Source: an uncultured Butyricicoccus sp. | Lineage (GTDB): Bacteria > Bacillota > Clostridia > Oscillospirales > Butyricicoccaceae | Length of the DNA stretch: 64,000 nt | Direction: 5' to 3' | Assembly: GCA_959018045.1 (NCBI GenBank) | Contig: CAUEJN010000002.1 | Span: 9,910 to 73,909, forward strand | Shown: piece after piece, positions 44,015 to 52,495 of the stretch | How the letters are laid out: the number at the start of each line of letters is the position of its first letter | How positions within the stretch are numbered: position 1 is the stretch's first letter | The notes under the pieces: generated by a model | Seen by the model: the letters and a program-made list of their open reading frames with translations, nothing else | What the model was told of the DNA's origin: nothing | Databases searched by the model: none | Program-made: the position numbers and the translations under genes

Positions 44015-44917
44015 ATGTCTTTTGCCGCAGGCGCAGGCAGTATCAACGTCGATCTGCTGTTTGAGGGGCTGCCGCGCATCCCGAACGAGGGTGAGGAGCT
44101 GTTTGCCCGTGGATTTTCGCTGCAAATGGGCGGCGGCGTCCCGGCGACCCTTCTGAACCTCTCCGGACTGGGCGTTCCCGTGCGCATTCTGACCGGACTG
44201 GGCGAGGATATGTTTTCCGAGTTTGCCCGCCGTAGGTTTGACGAATTTGGCGCTACGCCCTACAACCTGGCTGAGGGTGAGAGCGGGATTCCGCTCAACA
44301 TCACGGCCGCCATCCTGACTCCGAACGACCGTACGTTCGTCTCGTATACCGATGGCCTGAACGCGAGTGCAGACCGTGTGTATGAGGCAGCCAAGGGAGC
44401 GAAGGTCGTAGAGATGGGACGGGACTATCTGCCGGCCTACCGTAAGCTCAAATCCGAGGGCACGATTCTGGTGTTTGACACTGGATGGGACGACGATATG
44501 AGCCTTGACAGCTACCGGGAGTACCTGGAGCTGGCCGATTATTACACGCCGAACCAGAAGGAAGCCTTGAAGATCACCGGGACGGACAATCCGTCGGACG
44601 CGGCCCAGGTGCTCGAGCAGTTTTTTGACCGTGTGATCGTCAAGCTGGACAAAGACGGCTGCCTGATTCGAGAGAACGGGCGCGAGCGCGTGATTGCGAA
44701 CATTCCGGTCGTTCATCGCGACTCGACCGGAGCGGGCGATGCGTTCCTGGCCGGACTGATGTACGGACTGTACCACGATTACAGCTTCGAACAGAGCGTG
44801 CTGTTCGGCAACATCACGGGCGGAACGTGCGTGACGGCGGTAGGATGCCTGTCTGCACGGCTGACCGAGTCCGAGCTTCTGGAAAAATTCAAGCAATATC
44901 AACATTTGCTCGGGTGA
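44015..44917 (+). CDS. PfkB-family carbohydrate kinase
   Basis: A 300-residue sugar kinase of the ribokinase/PfkB group. N-terminal GAGSINVDLLFEGLPRIPNE, the GGG lid segment (LQMGGGVPATLLNLSGLG) and the C-terminal catalytic signature VHRDSTGAGDAFLAGLMYG with the base Asp are intact. It should phosphorylate the sugar freed by the GH4 enzyme or a related sugar. It starts 14 bp after the GH4 stop with AGGAGG, so the genes are co-transcribed. Confidence 0.93.
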   Translation: MSFAAGAGSINVDLLFEGLPRIPNEGEELFARGFSLQMGGGVPATLLNLSGLGVPVRILTGLGEDMFSEFARRRFDEFGATPYNLAEGESGIPLNITAAILTPNDRTFVSYTDGLNASADRVYEAAKGAKVVEMGRDYLPAYRKLKSEGTILVFDTGWDDDMSLDSYREYLELADYYTPNQKEALKITGTDNPSDAAQVLEQFFDRVIVKLDKDGCLIRENGRERVIANIPVVHRDSTGAGDAFLAGLMYGLYHDYSFEQSVLFGNITGGTCVTAVGCLSARLTESELLEKFKQYQHLLG

Positions 44918-44964
44918 TGCACCGGGCGCAGGATTTTAGAAAAGAGAAAGTTGGCATAAAGATT

Positions 44965-45963
44965 ATGACAATACGTGAGTTTGCGAAACTGTGTGATGTA
45001 TCCCCCGCGACGGCATCGCGTTTTTTCAGCGGCCGCGGCTCGATCAGTGAGCCGGTGCGCCTGCGCATTGAGCAGATGGCCAAGAAGACCGGCTATGCAC
45101 CTCCGGATTCTTTCCGTGGACGCCGCAAGACCAGTGCGCTGATCGTGGTGATCATTCCGAACTTCCGCCAGTGCTTCTTTAATGATATGATCGAGCAGCT
45201 GCGCACCTACGCCGAGCGTATGGGCAAGCGCCTGCTCATCATGCCCATCGATCAGAGCAACCCGCAGAATACGCTTGCGCTGATCTCGGCATGCGAGCCG
45301 ATGGGCGTCATTCTGCTGCACGAGAGCGTAGACTTCCCGCTTGCGGACGCTCTCAGCCGCCGCAATCTGCCGGTTATTGTCTGCGGCGCACTGGCAGCGG
45401 GCAGAAGATTCTCTGCGGTACACATCGACGACATGATGGCGGCATACGACGGCACGAACTACCTGATCGGCTTAGGCCACAGCAAGATCGGCTTCCTGAC
45501 CGACGCATCCCGCGCGATTTCGTCGGGCTTCCAGCGTCTGACCGGCTGCCGCAAGGCGATGGAGGACGAGCACCGGACGTTCGACGACAGCTACACCCAG
45601 CCGGGCGGTATGACCTACGAGGACGGCTACGAAGGCGTTGCCGCGCTGATCGAGCGTCACCCCGACCTGACCGCGATTTTTGCGTTCAGTGACGATCTGG
45701 CAGCGGGTGCGATTGCCCGCCTGCGTGAGATGGGCCGCCGCGTACCGGAGGATATTTCTGTACTGGGCTTTGATGATAACTCGATGGCGCGCCGGTTCTC
45801 GCCTGCATTGACCACCGTACATCAGCCGATGGAACAGATTGCACAGAAGACGCTCGAGCGCCTGGCAAATATGCAGGGTGCACACGACGTTTCTTCGCTG
45901 ACCATGGCCTGCGAGATTGTGGAGCGTGCGAGCTGCCGCGCACTCGACCCGAGCGAAATGTAA
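44965..45963 (+). CDS. LacI-family transcriptional regulator
   Basis: A 332-residue repressor: N-terminal LacI helix-turn-helix ([37 protein letters not shown]), then a periplasmic-binding-type sensor domain ([92 protein letters not shown]). It probably controls the GH4 operon of which it is the last gene. ATG 44965 is chosen by fit to the family; its ribosome site (AAAGAGAAAG) is weak, and the open frame extends back into the kinase gene. A terminator follows at 45986-46019. Confidence 0.92.
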   Translation: MTIREFAKLCDVSPATASRFFSGRGSISEPVRLRIEQMAKKTGYAPPDSFRGRRKTSALIVVIIPNFRQCFFNDMIEQLRTYAERMGKRLLIMPIDQSNPQNTLALISACEPMGVILLHESVDFPLADALSRRNLPVIVCGALAAGRRFSAVHIDDMMAAYDGTNYLIGLGHSKIGFLTDASRAISSGFQRLTGCRKAMEDEHRTFDDSYTQPGGMTYEDGYEGVAALIERHPDLTAIFAFSDDLAAGAIARLREMGRRVPEDISVLGFDDNSMARRFSPALTTVHQPMEQIAQKTLERLANMQGAHDVSSLTMACEIVERASCRALDPSEM

Positions 45964-45985
45964 AAATAAGAGAGAAAAGGCTGCA

Positions 45986-46019
45986 GACACGCGGGATTTT
46001 ATCCTGCGTGTCTTTTTTT
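45986..46019 (+). terminator. Terminator of the GH4 operon
   Basis: Stem GACACGCGGGAT/ATCCTGCGTGTC (11 of 12 pairs) followed by seven T. Confidence 0.85.
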
Positions 46020-46116
46020 GTCCGTGCGTGGCGGACAAAAAAGAAGAGTGTAAATTTATGGAGTAATATGCACAATTTATGGAAAGTTTAATAGTAACTT
46101 TTGGACGTGTTCGATA

Positions 46117-46145
46117 TTGCGTTTCCTGTTCGTAAGTAGTATGAT
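46117..46145 (+). promoter_or_regulatory. Promoter of the 32-residue mini-gene
   Basis: -35 TTGCGT (46117-46122), 17-bp spacer, -10 TATGAT (46140-46145). Confidence 0.55.
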
Positions 46146-46194
46146 AGATGCAATGCAAAAAGAGAACGAGAAACAGGATGGGAGGCGTATAAAT

Positions 46195-46293
46195 ATGGGC
46201 ATGTTTTTTGACCTGGTGCGCCAGCTGAAGGCCGAGAACGGAAAGCAGTATGTGGAGAACAAACTGCAGGTAAATACAGCAACTCAGCATTGA
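46195..46293 (+). CDS. 32-residue small protein of unknown function
   Basis: ATG 46195 lies nine bases after GGGAGG and opens a 32-codon frame (MGMFFDLVRQLKAENGKQ, then YVENKLQVNTATQH). The first half can form an amphipathic helix with a hydrophobic face (MFFDLVRQL). Codon choice (CTG, GTG, GCC, AAG) is that of the neighbouring genes. It has its own promoter (46117-46145) and its own terminator (46328-46351), so it forms a complete miniature transcription unit. I do not recognise the protein. Confidence 0.6.
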   Translation: MGMFFDLVRQLKAENGKQYVENKLQVNTATQH

Positions 46294-46327
46294 TATGTAT
46301 GGAATAAAGACGAAAAAAGCGGAAAAG

Positions 46328-46351
46328 CGCGGCCGAGAGGCCGCGTTTTTT
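46328..46351 (+). terminator. Terminator of the 32-residue mini-gene
   Basis: Perfect CGCGGCC-gaga-GGCCGCG stem followed by TTTTTT. Confidence 0.85.
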
Positions 46352-46455
46352 CGTGTCTGCCGAGCGGGAGCAGATTGGGCAAAAGGCGGGATGGTTTTTC
46401 GTATGGTACTGTGATACAATAATAGCAATACGAAAAAAGAAGGGGTCATGTTTTT

Positions 46456-47178
46456 ATGATAGAGTCACATGGCACGTGGTACCGCAGAGGTCTGCGCGAC
46501 GGCGTGCCCATCGGCCTTGGCTATCTGGCCGTATCGTTTACATTGGGCATTGCAGCCAAGGTCAGCGGCATGGGCGCGGGGGACGCGACGCTCATGAGCC
46601 TGCTCAACAATACCTCAGCCGGAGAATTCGCCGCACTGGGCATCATCGCCGCCGGCGCACCGTATTTAGAGATGGCATTCACCCAGCTGGTCATCAACCT
46701 GCGCTATCTGCTTATGTCGTGCGCCCTGAGCCAGAAAATCGCACCGGAAACCCCGATTTGGCAGCGTCTGATGATGGGTTATACGGTCACTGACGAGATT
46801 TTCGCGATTTCCGCCGCCGTTCCCGGTCGATTAGACCCATTTTATTGCCTGGGGGCAATCTCGGTTGCCGCACCCGGCTGGGCGCTCGGTACTTGTCTGG
46901 GCGTCCTGCTCGGCAATGCCCTGCCCGGTCGTATCGTGTCCGCGTTGTCGGTCGCCCTGTACGGCATGTTCCTCGCCGTCATCCTGCCGCCTGCGCGTAA
47001 AAGTAAGGTCATCGCGGGTGTGGTCGCGGCTTCTATGATCGCAAGCGCCCTCTTTACCTATCTGCCCGTGCTCTCCGGCCTGTCCTCGGGCACGCGCATC
47101 ATCATTTTGACCGTACTCATCGCGGGAGCCGCCGCAATTTTGTTCCCAATCCCGGAGGAAAACGACCATGCAGCCTAA
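46456..47178 (+). CDS. azlC: AzlC-family branched-chain amino acid exporter subunit
   Basis: A 240-residue membrane protein with about six to seven hydrophobic segments. RGLRDGVPIGLGYLAVSFTL, the TSAGEFAALGIIAAGAPYLE segment, LVINLRYLLMSCALSQK and TDEIFAIS are AzlC landmarks. With AzlD it exports branched-chain amino acids or their analogues. Its stop overlaps the azlD start by 11 bases, so both are made from one transcript. The start follows AAGAAGGGGTCATGTTTTT, a weak site. Confidence 0.9.
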   Translation: MIESHGTWYRRGLRDGVPIGLGYLAVSFTLGIAAKVSGMGAGDATLMSLLNNTSAGEFAALGIIAAGAPYLEMAFTQLVINLRYLLMSCALSQKIAPETPIWQRLMMGYTVTDEIFAISAAVPGRLDPFYCLGAISVAAPGWALGTCLGVLLGNALPGRIVSALSVALYGMFLAVILPPARKSKVIAGVVAASMIASALFTYLPVLSGLSSGTRIIILTVLIAGAAAILFPIPEENDHAA

Positions 47179-47476
47179 TGTATATGTATATATCGCGGTC
47201 ATGGCGCTGGTGACTTACCTCATCCGCGTCCTTCCCTTGACTTTAATCCGCCGCCAGATTCAAAACCGTACCATCCGCTCGTTTTTGTTCTATATGCCTT
47301 ACGCAACCTTGGCCGTCATGACTTTCCCGGCCATCCTGAGCGCAACCGGTACCCCGTGGTCGGCTCTCGTCGGCTTAATTGTCGCCGCTGCGATGGCATG
47401 GCGCGGCTGTTCATTGTTCACCGTCGCAAGCGTCGCCTGCGTCGCGGTGTTCGCCGCCGAATGCGTCTTGCTCTGA
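47168..47476 (+). CDS. azlD: AzlD-family small transporter subunit
   Basis: A 102-residue membrane protein with three to four segments (VYIAVMALVTYLIRVLPLTL, LFYMPYATLAVMTFPAIL, ALVGLIVAAAMAWRG), the usual small partner of AzlC. The ribosome site GGAGG lies inside azlC. Copy K starts at its stop codon. Confidence 0.9.
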   Translation: MQPNVYVYIAVMALVTYLIRVLPLTLIRRQIQNRTIRSFLFYMPYATLAVMTFPAILSATGTPWSALVGLIVAAAMAWRGCSLFTVASVACVAVFAAECVLL

Positions 47477-47477
47477 A

Positions 47478-47712
47478 TCCCGCCCGCAGGCGCAATAAAG
47501 TTTCGATCAAACCTTTTCAAAGGTTTGCGGGTTCTCAGGGCAGAGCCCTGAGTCGTGTCCCGCAGGACACGAAATCTCCTATTGATTCCCGGTGTCCGAC
47601 CCGGGAATCAATAAAAAAAGATGAAAAGCGCCGCCCGCAGGCGGCAAGATTCCCCCGCGGCTGAAAGCCGCTCATGAAAACCGACCTGCCGGATCGGTTT
47701 TCTTTTTTTACC
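47478..47712. repeat. Composite hairpin-array element, copy K (single arm)
   Basis: CCCGCCCGCAGGCG, M1 (AACCTTT/AAAGGTT), M2 (CTCAGGGC), M3 (CGTGTCC/GGACACG), M4 as TTGATTCCCGG/CCGGGAATCAA, M5 (GCCGCC/GGCGGC), M6 as GCGGC/GCCGC (a compensated change from GCGCG/CGCGC) and M7 (GAAAACCGA/TCGGTTTTC with T-run). It begins two bases after the azlD stop. The following 100 bases to the S-layer gene are pyrimidine-rich with a weak TACAAT box. Confidence 0.85.
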
Positions 47713-47817
47713 CCTAATTCTGTAATCAATCTATCACTTTCCCTCAGCCCTTCCCCGTGATACAATGGGTTTAAGGCAACCGCCCGTTGTCGATCACCCC
47801 AAAGGAGGACAATCGTT

Positions 47818-49344
47818 ATGGTCAAAACCCGTCTGATCGCCGCGGCATTGGCCGCCTGCCTGCTTACCACCCCAGCCATGGCAGCGCCTGCCGACCAGCA
47901 AAGCGATGCCGACCTGCTGCGCACCCTGGGCCTGTTCCAAGGCACCGAAGCCGGGGACGCACTCGACCAGAACCTCACCCGCGCCGAAGCCGCGGTAATG
48001 CTGGTGCGCCTGTACGGTGCAGCCGATGGGATGGCCGCCCAGACCTACCCCACTCCCTTTACCGACCTGTCCGATTGGTCGAAACCCTACGTCAGCTGGC
48101 TCTATCAGCACGGACTGACCCACGGCACCAGCCAGACGACGTACTCCCCCAATGACCCCATCACCAAACAGTCCTATCTGCTGTTTTTGGGTCGCGCACT
48201 GGGCTACGCGGATAATGATACCGCAACTGGTAAGAGCTTCGTCAGCGCAGCCGATTACCAGGCCGCACAGGGTCAAACCCTGACACGCGGGGAAGCCGTG
48301 TCGCTGACCGTAGACGCATTGTTCTCCACCACTTCCTCCGGCGTTGCCTTCTCGGCCGTGCTCATCGAACAGGGCGCAATCGACGCTGAGACCTTCGCCC
48401 TCGCCGCAGGCGACCGCCCGACTATCCCGGCGGTGAACGCCGCTGCTCTGCAAAATTCGGTGTGGGATGTGCGCAGAATGGAGAACGGACAGGTCAAGGT
48501 TGTGCGCAGACAGGACGATAAGGTGCGCGCAACGTCAAACCGTACCTTCGACCGCGCAATTACGACAACGGGCGTGGATGGTATTTTTGCCTATGACAGC
48601 ACGACGCTGTACTACCTCGACCCGGAAACCCTGTCGGACATTAAAATCGCCGATTTATCGTCTTTCTTCAACGAGACCGAACAAGGCTATATTGATGCGC
48701 TGGGCAGTATGAACGGCACGACGCTGTTTTGCATGAGTGATCCGACCGCGTCGAGCGCCTACCGATTCTATACTTGGTCGCCCGCGAGCGGCTGGCGGCT
48801 GGTGCTGAACGGCACGGGCGCACTGGGACAGGTCAATACCTTGTCCACCGTCGAGGGCAAGTACTTTTCGGGCACGTTCGGTATTTTATCGGTCGGACTG
48901 GACGGCAGTACACGGGTGCTGACGCGCACACCGTGTTATGCCATGACCCTGCTCGGCGGCATTCTGTATTTCATCCCGGACGCATCGGTCAAGCGCACCG
49001 ACGGATACAGCGACGGCGGCCACGAGGTGCGTATGCTGGCGATGGGTAAGGAGAGCACGGTGCTGACCCTGCCGACCGGCAGCGCTTACCCGATCTGTCT
49101 GGAGACGGTCACCGGGGCATCGCCCGACGGCACAATCACCGCGCGCGGCACATGGCACGCAGCCGACGGCAGCAATGAATGGCACGTCACCTTCTCGGGC
49201 AAGGGCAGCGACGTGCGCGTCGTGGACGCGGACAATCAGCACAACGTCCCGGACGACCTGAACGGCCTGTACAGCGCGTCCGAACATATGAAGTGGTGGG
49301 CGAACACGCTGGGACTGACCACGGGAAAGATCGCCCAAACCTGA
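47818..49344 (+). CDS. Secreted S-layer homology domain protein
   Basis: A 508-residue exported protein. The signal peptide is short and classic (KTRLIAAALAACLLTTPAMA, cleaved near residue 23). Residues about 30-190 hold SLH repeats (LTRAEAAVMLVRLYGAA, PFTDLSDWSKPYVSWLYQHG, TYSPNDPITKQSYLLFLGRA, LTRGEAVSLTVDALF) that bind pyruvylated wall polymers. The remaining 310 residues are beta-rich with repeated strand patterns (TTLYYLDPETLSDIKIADLS, RFYTWSPASGWRLVLNG), like a propeller of the kind seen in clostridial wall proteins; its role is unknown. The start follows AAAGGAGGACAATCGTT. Confidence 0.88.
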   Translation: MVKTRLIAAALAACLLTTPAMAAPADQQSDADLLRTLGLFQGTEAGDALDQNLTRAEAAVMLVRLYGAADGMAAQTYPTPFTDLSDWSKPYVSWLYQHGLTHGTSQTTYSPNDPITKQSYLLFLGRALGYADNDTATGKSFVSAADYQAAQGQTLTRGEAVSLTVDALFSTTSSGVAFSAVLIEQGAIDAETFALAAGDRPTIPAVNAAALQNSVWDVRRMENGQVKVVRRQDDKVRATSNRTFDRAITTTGVDGIFAYDSTTLYYLDPETLSDIKIADLSSFFNETEQGYIDALGSMNGTTLFCMSDPTASSAYRFYTWSPASGWRLVLNGTGALGQVNTLSTVEGKYFSGTFGILSVGLDGSTRVLTRTPCYAMTLLGGILYFIPDASVKRTDGYSDGGHEVRMLAMGKESTVLTLPTGSAYPICLETVTGASPDGTITARGTWHAADGSNEWHVTFSGKGSDVRVVDADNQHNVPDDLNGLYSASEHMKWWANTLGLTTGKIAQT

Positions 49345-49403
49345 CACCCGCGCCGCAAAACCCCTATCTATAAATTTTTCTTATCAATAGATAACGTACA
49401 ATC

Positions 49404-49426
49404 ATGCACCTCTGGCGTGCTTTTTT
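49404..49426 (+). terminator. Weak terminator after the S-layer gene
   Basis: Short GCAC-ctctggc-GTGC stem followed by TTTTTT; the stem is only four to five pairs. Confidence 0.4.
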
Positions 49427-49527
49427 GTGCGATATCGCTCTGTGTAAACCCCGTTCCCCGTGTTATAATAAAAGGCAGCGACTACGACAGGAACAAAACA
49501 CACGCCATCCAAGGAGGCTTATTATTC

Positions 49528-51066
49528 ATGAAGCAGGAGATCATTCAGAGATTCCGGGACGACCTGGAACAGTTTAACGATGCCACCCGCAAGTATTATG
49601 CCGGAGAGATCGACCGCAACACCTACAAGGGCATTTCGGGCGGTTTCGGCAGCTATTCCGAGCGCGACGGCGAGCGCGGCATGCTGCGCCTGCGCATGAC
49701 CGGCGGCCGCGTGGACAAGGACAAGCTGTCCTTTATCGTCGATTCGGCCAATGCTTACGGCATCGACACGATGAAGATGACCACCTGCGAGACCATCCAG
49801 CTGCACCACCTGACCGCCGAGCAGATCGTCGAGCTGTCTGCCAAGGCGCTCGATCACGGTATTTTCTGCCGCGGCGGCGGCGGTGACCACCCCCGCAACG
49901 TCATGGCACCCCCGCTGTCCGGTGTACAGCCGGGTGAGACCTTCGACGTCATGCCTTACGCCTACGCGGTTGGCGATTACCTGCTGTCCATCCTGTACGA
50001 CATCAAGATGCCCCGTAAGCTCAAGGTCGGCTTTGCCAACCATCCGAGCAACATCACCCACGCGACCATCCGCGACCTGGGATTTGTTGCACGCGAGGAC
50101 GGCACGTTTGATGTATATTCTGCGGGCGGTATGGGTCCGAATGCACGTCTTGGCATGAAGATGGCCGAGGCTGTACCGGGTTCCGAGCTGCTCTACTACG
50201 TCCGCGCAATGGTTGACACCTTCCTTGCGCACGGCAACTACGAGATGCGTGCCAAGGCGCGTACCCGCTATATGCCGGTTGCCATGGGGGAGGACGCATA
50301 CCGCGCGGCATTCCTTCAGAATGTTGCAACCCGCAAGGCTGCGGGCGGTCTTGACCTGACCGTTACCGAGACCCCGGTCACCAAGACCGGCGCAGGCGAG
50401 ATTTCGGGCAAGCGCATCGTTGCACAGAAGCAGCCCGGCCTGTTTGCGGTTTCCTATCACCCGCTGGGCGGCACCCCGTCACGCCAGACCCTGACCGCAC
50501 TGCGCGATAGCATCGCGGACATGGAAGCGGTCGAGATTCGCCTGGGCGCGGACGGCACCATGTATGTCATCAACTGCACGGCAGACGAGGCACGGCGCGT
50601 GCTGAACGTGACCGCAGACGGCGCAGAGACGCTGTTCGAGCACTCGGTATCGTGCATTGGTGCGCTGATCTGCCAGCAGGGCGCACGCGACTCGCAGGGC
50701 CTGTATCATGCCTGCGTGGACGCGGTTCGCCAGGCAAACATCCCGGACGGCGCACTGCCCCAGATTCACATTTCGGGCTGTCCGTCCTCGTGCGGTACCC
50801 ATCAGATCGGCGCACTGGGCTTCCACGGCGGCGTTAAGATCGTGGACAAGAAGCCGCTGCCCGCATTCACCCTGCATGTCGGTGGTTCGGCTGCGCTCGG
50901 CCACGAGCACCTCGCAGAGAACTGGGGCCCGATGCTCGAGGAGTGCATCCCGGCATTCCTGGTCGAGGTTGGCCAGACGGTTGCAGCAGCCGGCCAGTCG
51001 TTTGCCGAGTGGCTGCCCGCGCACATGGACGACCTGCGCGCGATTGCAAAGCCCTACCTGGACTAA
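49528..51066 (+). CDS. Siroheme nitrite/sulfite reductase
   Basis: A 512-residue reductase with the ferredoxin-like half domains and siroheme-[4Fe-4S] domains of the nitrite/sulfite reductase family. The iron ligands are intact: C-x5-C in VSCIGALICQQG and C-x3-C in HISGCPSSCGTHQIGALGF. The substrate contact segment includes GMLRLRMTGGRVDKDKLSFI and CETIQLHHLTAEQI. It would pass six electrons to sulfite or nitrite in the cytosol; the electron donor is not encoded nearby. ATG 49528 follows AAGGAGG; an extended -10 (TGTTATAAT near 49461) lies upstream. Single gene with a terminator at 51102-51129. Confidence 0.93.
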   Translation: MKQEIIQRFRDDLEQFNDATRKYYAGEIDRNTYKGISGGFGSYSERDGERGMLRLRMTGGRVDKDKLSFIVDSANAYGIDTMKMTTCETIQLHHLTAEQIVELSAKALDHGIFCRGGGGDHPRNVMAPPLSGVQPGETFDVMPYAYAVGDYLLSILYDIKMPRKLKVGFANHPSNITHATIRDLGFVAREDGTFDVYSAGGMGPNARLGMKMAEAVPGSELLYYVRAMVDTFLAHGNYEMRAKARTRYMPVAMGEDAYRAAFLQNVATRKAAGGLDLTVTETPVTKTGAGEISGKRIVAQKQPGLFAVSYHPLGGTPSRQTLTALRDSIADMEAVEIRLGADGTMYVINCTADEARRVLNVTADGAETLFEHSVSCIGALICQQGARDSQGLYHACVDAVRQANIPDGALPQIHISGCPSSCGTHQIGALGFHGGVKIVDKKPLPAFTLHVGGSAALGHEHLAENWGPMLEECIPAFLVEVGQTVAAAGQSFAEWLPAHMDDLRAIAKPYLD

Positions 51067-51101
51067 ACTCCTGTGCCCGCGCACAAATAAGCAAACAAAA
51101 A

Positions 51102-51129
51102 GGACAGTCTTACATAGACTGCCCTTTTC
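51102..51129 (+). terminator. Terminator of the siroheme reductase gene
   Basis: GGaCAGTCT/AGACTGcCC stem followed by TTTTCTT. From 51130 to 51270 I see no gene. Confidence 0.7.
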
Positions 51130-51270
51130 TTATTTGATTTGGTTTGGACGGACTGCGCATGGCAGCCGCCTGGAACTGGTGCATCGGTCGTGCGAACGCT
51201 TTTCCATCTCTTTACTTACCATATCATCAGGCGCCCCGCAGTTGAGACCGGGCGCGAAATTTTATTACAA

Positions 51271-51313
51271 AAAAGAAAAACCACGTCTGGACATCGTGCC
51301 CAGCGTGGAAAAA
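51271..51313 (-). terminator. Terminator of the 30-residue mini-gene
   Basis: Minus strand: CCACGCTGG/CCAGaCGTGG followed by TTTTTCTTTTTT. A-runs on the other side make it nearly bidirectional. Confidence 0.75.
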
Positions 51314-51332
51314 AGCCATTTACGAGACGAAC

Positions 51333-51425
51333 TTACTTGGTGCTCTCTTCGGAGTCCTTGCCGTAAATCAGGTCGTCAATATCGGGCGTGTCCGGACGCT
51401 GGGGGCGAATCTTGGTCATTAACAT
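51333..51425 (-). CDS. 30-residue acidic small protein of unknown function
   Basis: ATG 51425 follows AAAGGAGGA at about eleven bases and opens a 30-codon frame: MLMTKIRPQRPDTPDIDDLI, then YGKDSEESTK. The N-terminus is basic, the rest acidic and Pro/Asp-rich; it is probably unfolded alone. It has its own consensus-like promoter (51497-51525) and a strong terminator (51271-51313). A second ATG two codons in is possible. The protein is not one I recognise, but its complete transcription unit makes it a believable gene. Confidence 0.6.
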   Translation of the reverse strand: MLMTKIRPQRPDTPDIDDLIYGKDSEESTK

Positions 51426-51496
51426 AATGGTCTCATCCTCCTTTCGGTTTTATGATGTACTTGGGAGAGGGATTCTTGTTCCCTCATTCCTTGTAT

Positions 51497-51525
51497 AGTA
51501 TACCAGAAAAGGATGTCGAGATCAA
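51497..51525 (-). promoter_or_regulatory. Promoter of the 30-residue mini-gene
   Basis: Minus strand: -35 TTGATC (51520-51525), 17-bp spacer, -10 TATACT (51497-51502). The 70-base leader is G/A-rich. Confidence 0.65.
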
Positions 51526-51674
51526 ATGAATTTTATGTAAACTTTATAAGAAGTTTTTCGGAAATATCGTCGAAGGAGCACAAAAAAGGTGAGATTGCGT
51601 CGCAACTATGCGCGATACCGAACGATGTATCAAAATGCGAACAAAAGGGACAAAAAAGAAATTTCGCAAAAAAA

Positions 51675-51877
51675 TAAAAGAACCCCCGCTTTGCCGATGC
51701 AGCCCATAATAATAACCTGCACGACTCGGCAGGTGGGTTTCCTATCCCAAGCCGCTGCGCTTCCAACTTCCGCTTTTGATTCGCGGGAGGCCTGCGCTTG
51801 TCAGGGGAGATTTTCGGAATCCCGATTACATAATGTGGGTTTAAAACAAGCTGCTGTCAAACATTGCAGGGGGTCTT
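51675..51877 (-). ncRNA. ssrS: 6S RNA
   Basis: An RNA of about 200 bases that mimics an open promoter and holds SigA-RNA polymerase. On the minus strand the 5' end AAGACCCCCTGC pairs with the 3' end GCGGGGGTTCTT, followed by a T-rich tract. Just inside lie CCTGCAATGTTTGAC near the 5' end and GGGCTGCATCGGCA near the 3' end, matching the conserved 6S pair (UGUU and CGGCA regions) seen also in E. coli 6S. Between them the two long arms can pair in blocks around a central bubble (for example CTGACAAGCGCAGGCC with GGAAGCGCAGCGG parts). It lies 24 bases after the DUF1292 stop, same direction. Confidence 0.75.
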
Positions 51878-51901
51878 AACGGAGTAAGGGAGGAGAGACG
51901 T

Positions 51902-52186
51902 TTATTCGCCGTCTTCCTCGTACATGTCCTCGACGCGCTCCATGACGATCTGGAAAACGCGGTCAGCTTCCTCGTCGTTGTCGACGGAAACCAGGACTTC
52001 TTCGCCGTCCTCTTCCTCAACCTTGAGGATGACGACCTCGGCCTCTTCATCGACGGCCAGCTCAGCCGGGATAAAGGCCATATACATCGTGCCGTCTACT
52101 TCGACGGTATCGATATGTTCAAATTCAACTTCGTTGCCGTCCTCGTCGGTCAGGACAACGTAATCGTTGCCGAACTGCTCGCTCAT
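51902..52186 (-). CDS. DUF1292 (YrzB-like) small acidic protein
   Basis: A 94-residue, highly acidic cytosolic protein of the DUF1292 family (DYVVLTDEDGNEVEFEHIDT, YMAFIPAELAVDEEAEVVIL, DNDEEADRVFQIVMERV). Family members lie with yrrL/yrzL and mltG-like genes in bacilli; the function is unknown. The start follows GGAGG ahead of a GCATT spacer. Two promoters lie upstream (52252-52280 and 52362-52390), and the 6S RNA follows. Codon use suggests moderate expression. Confidence 0.9.
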   Translation of the reverse strand: MSEQFGNDYVVLTDEDGNEVEFEHIDTVEVDGTMYMAFIPAELAVDEEAEVVILKVEEEDGEEVLVSVDNDEEADRVFQIVMERVEDMYEEDGE

Positions 52187-52251
52187 AATGCGTGAACCTC
52201 CATGTAGTAAGATTCTATGCCGCGTGGCGGCCAGGTATTCCTTCCAACATT

Positions 52252-52280
52252 AGGATAACCGAATCCGGTGTAATTTTCAA
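52252..52280 (-). promoter_or_regulatory. Proximal promoter of the DUF1292 gene
   Basis: Minus strand: -35 TTGAAA (52275-52280), 17-bp spacer, -10 TATCCT (52252-52257). Confidence 0.6.
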
Positions 52281-52361
52281 TAAGTTTTTTTGGAAAAAGA
52301 CATAGAAAATTTCCTGAAGGATGGTGCTGGAAGCCGTAAAAGCCACCCGACTTAGGGTATA

Positions 52362-52390
52362 ACTGTACGATATTCGGCAGGATTTGTCAA
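52362..52390 (-). promoter_or_regulatory. Distal promoter of the DUF1292 gene
   Basis: Minus strand: -35 TTGACA (52385-52390), 17-bp spacer, -10 TACAGT (52362-52367). The 80 bases between the two promoters can form a GC hairpin (GGCTTTTACGGCTTCC region) before a T-run, which may act as an attenuator. Confidence 0.55.
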
Positions 52391-52460
52391 GTAAAACCGT
52401 CATTTTGCGCATTTTTTTTATTTTTTACATTGGACGGGATAAAAATTACATAAAATATAC

Positions 52461-52489
52461 TTGACAAACGGCAAAAAGCCGATTATACT
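52461..52489 (+). promoter_or_regulatory. Promoter of infC-rpmI-rplT
   Basis: -35 TTGACA (52461-52466), 17-bp spacer, -10 TATACT (52484-52489). Confidence 0.8.
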
Positions 52490-52495
52490 AATCTG

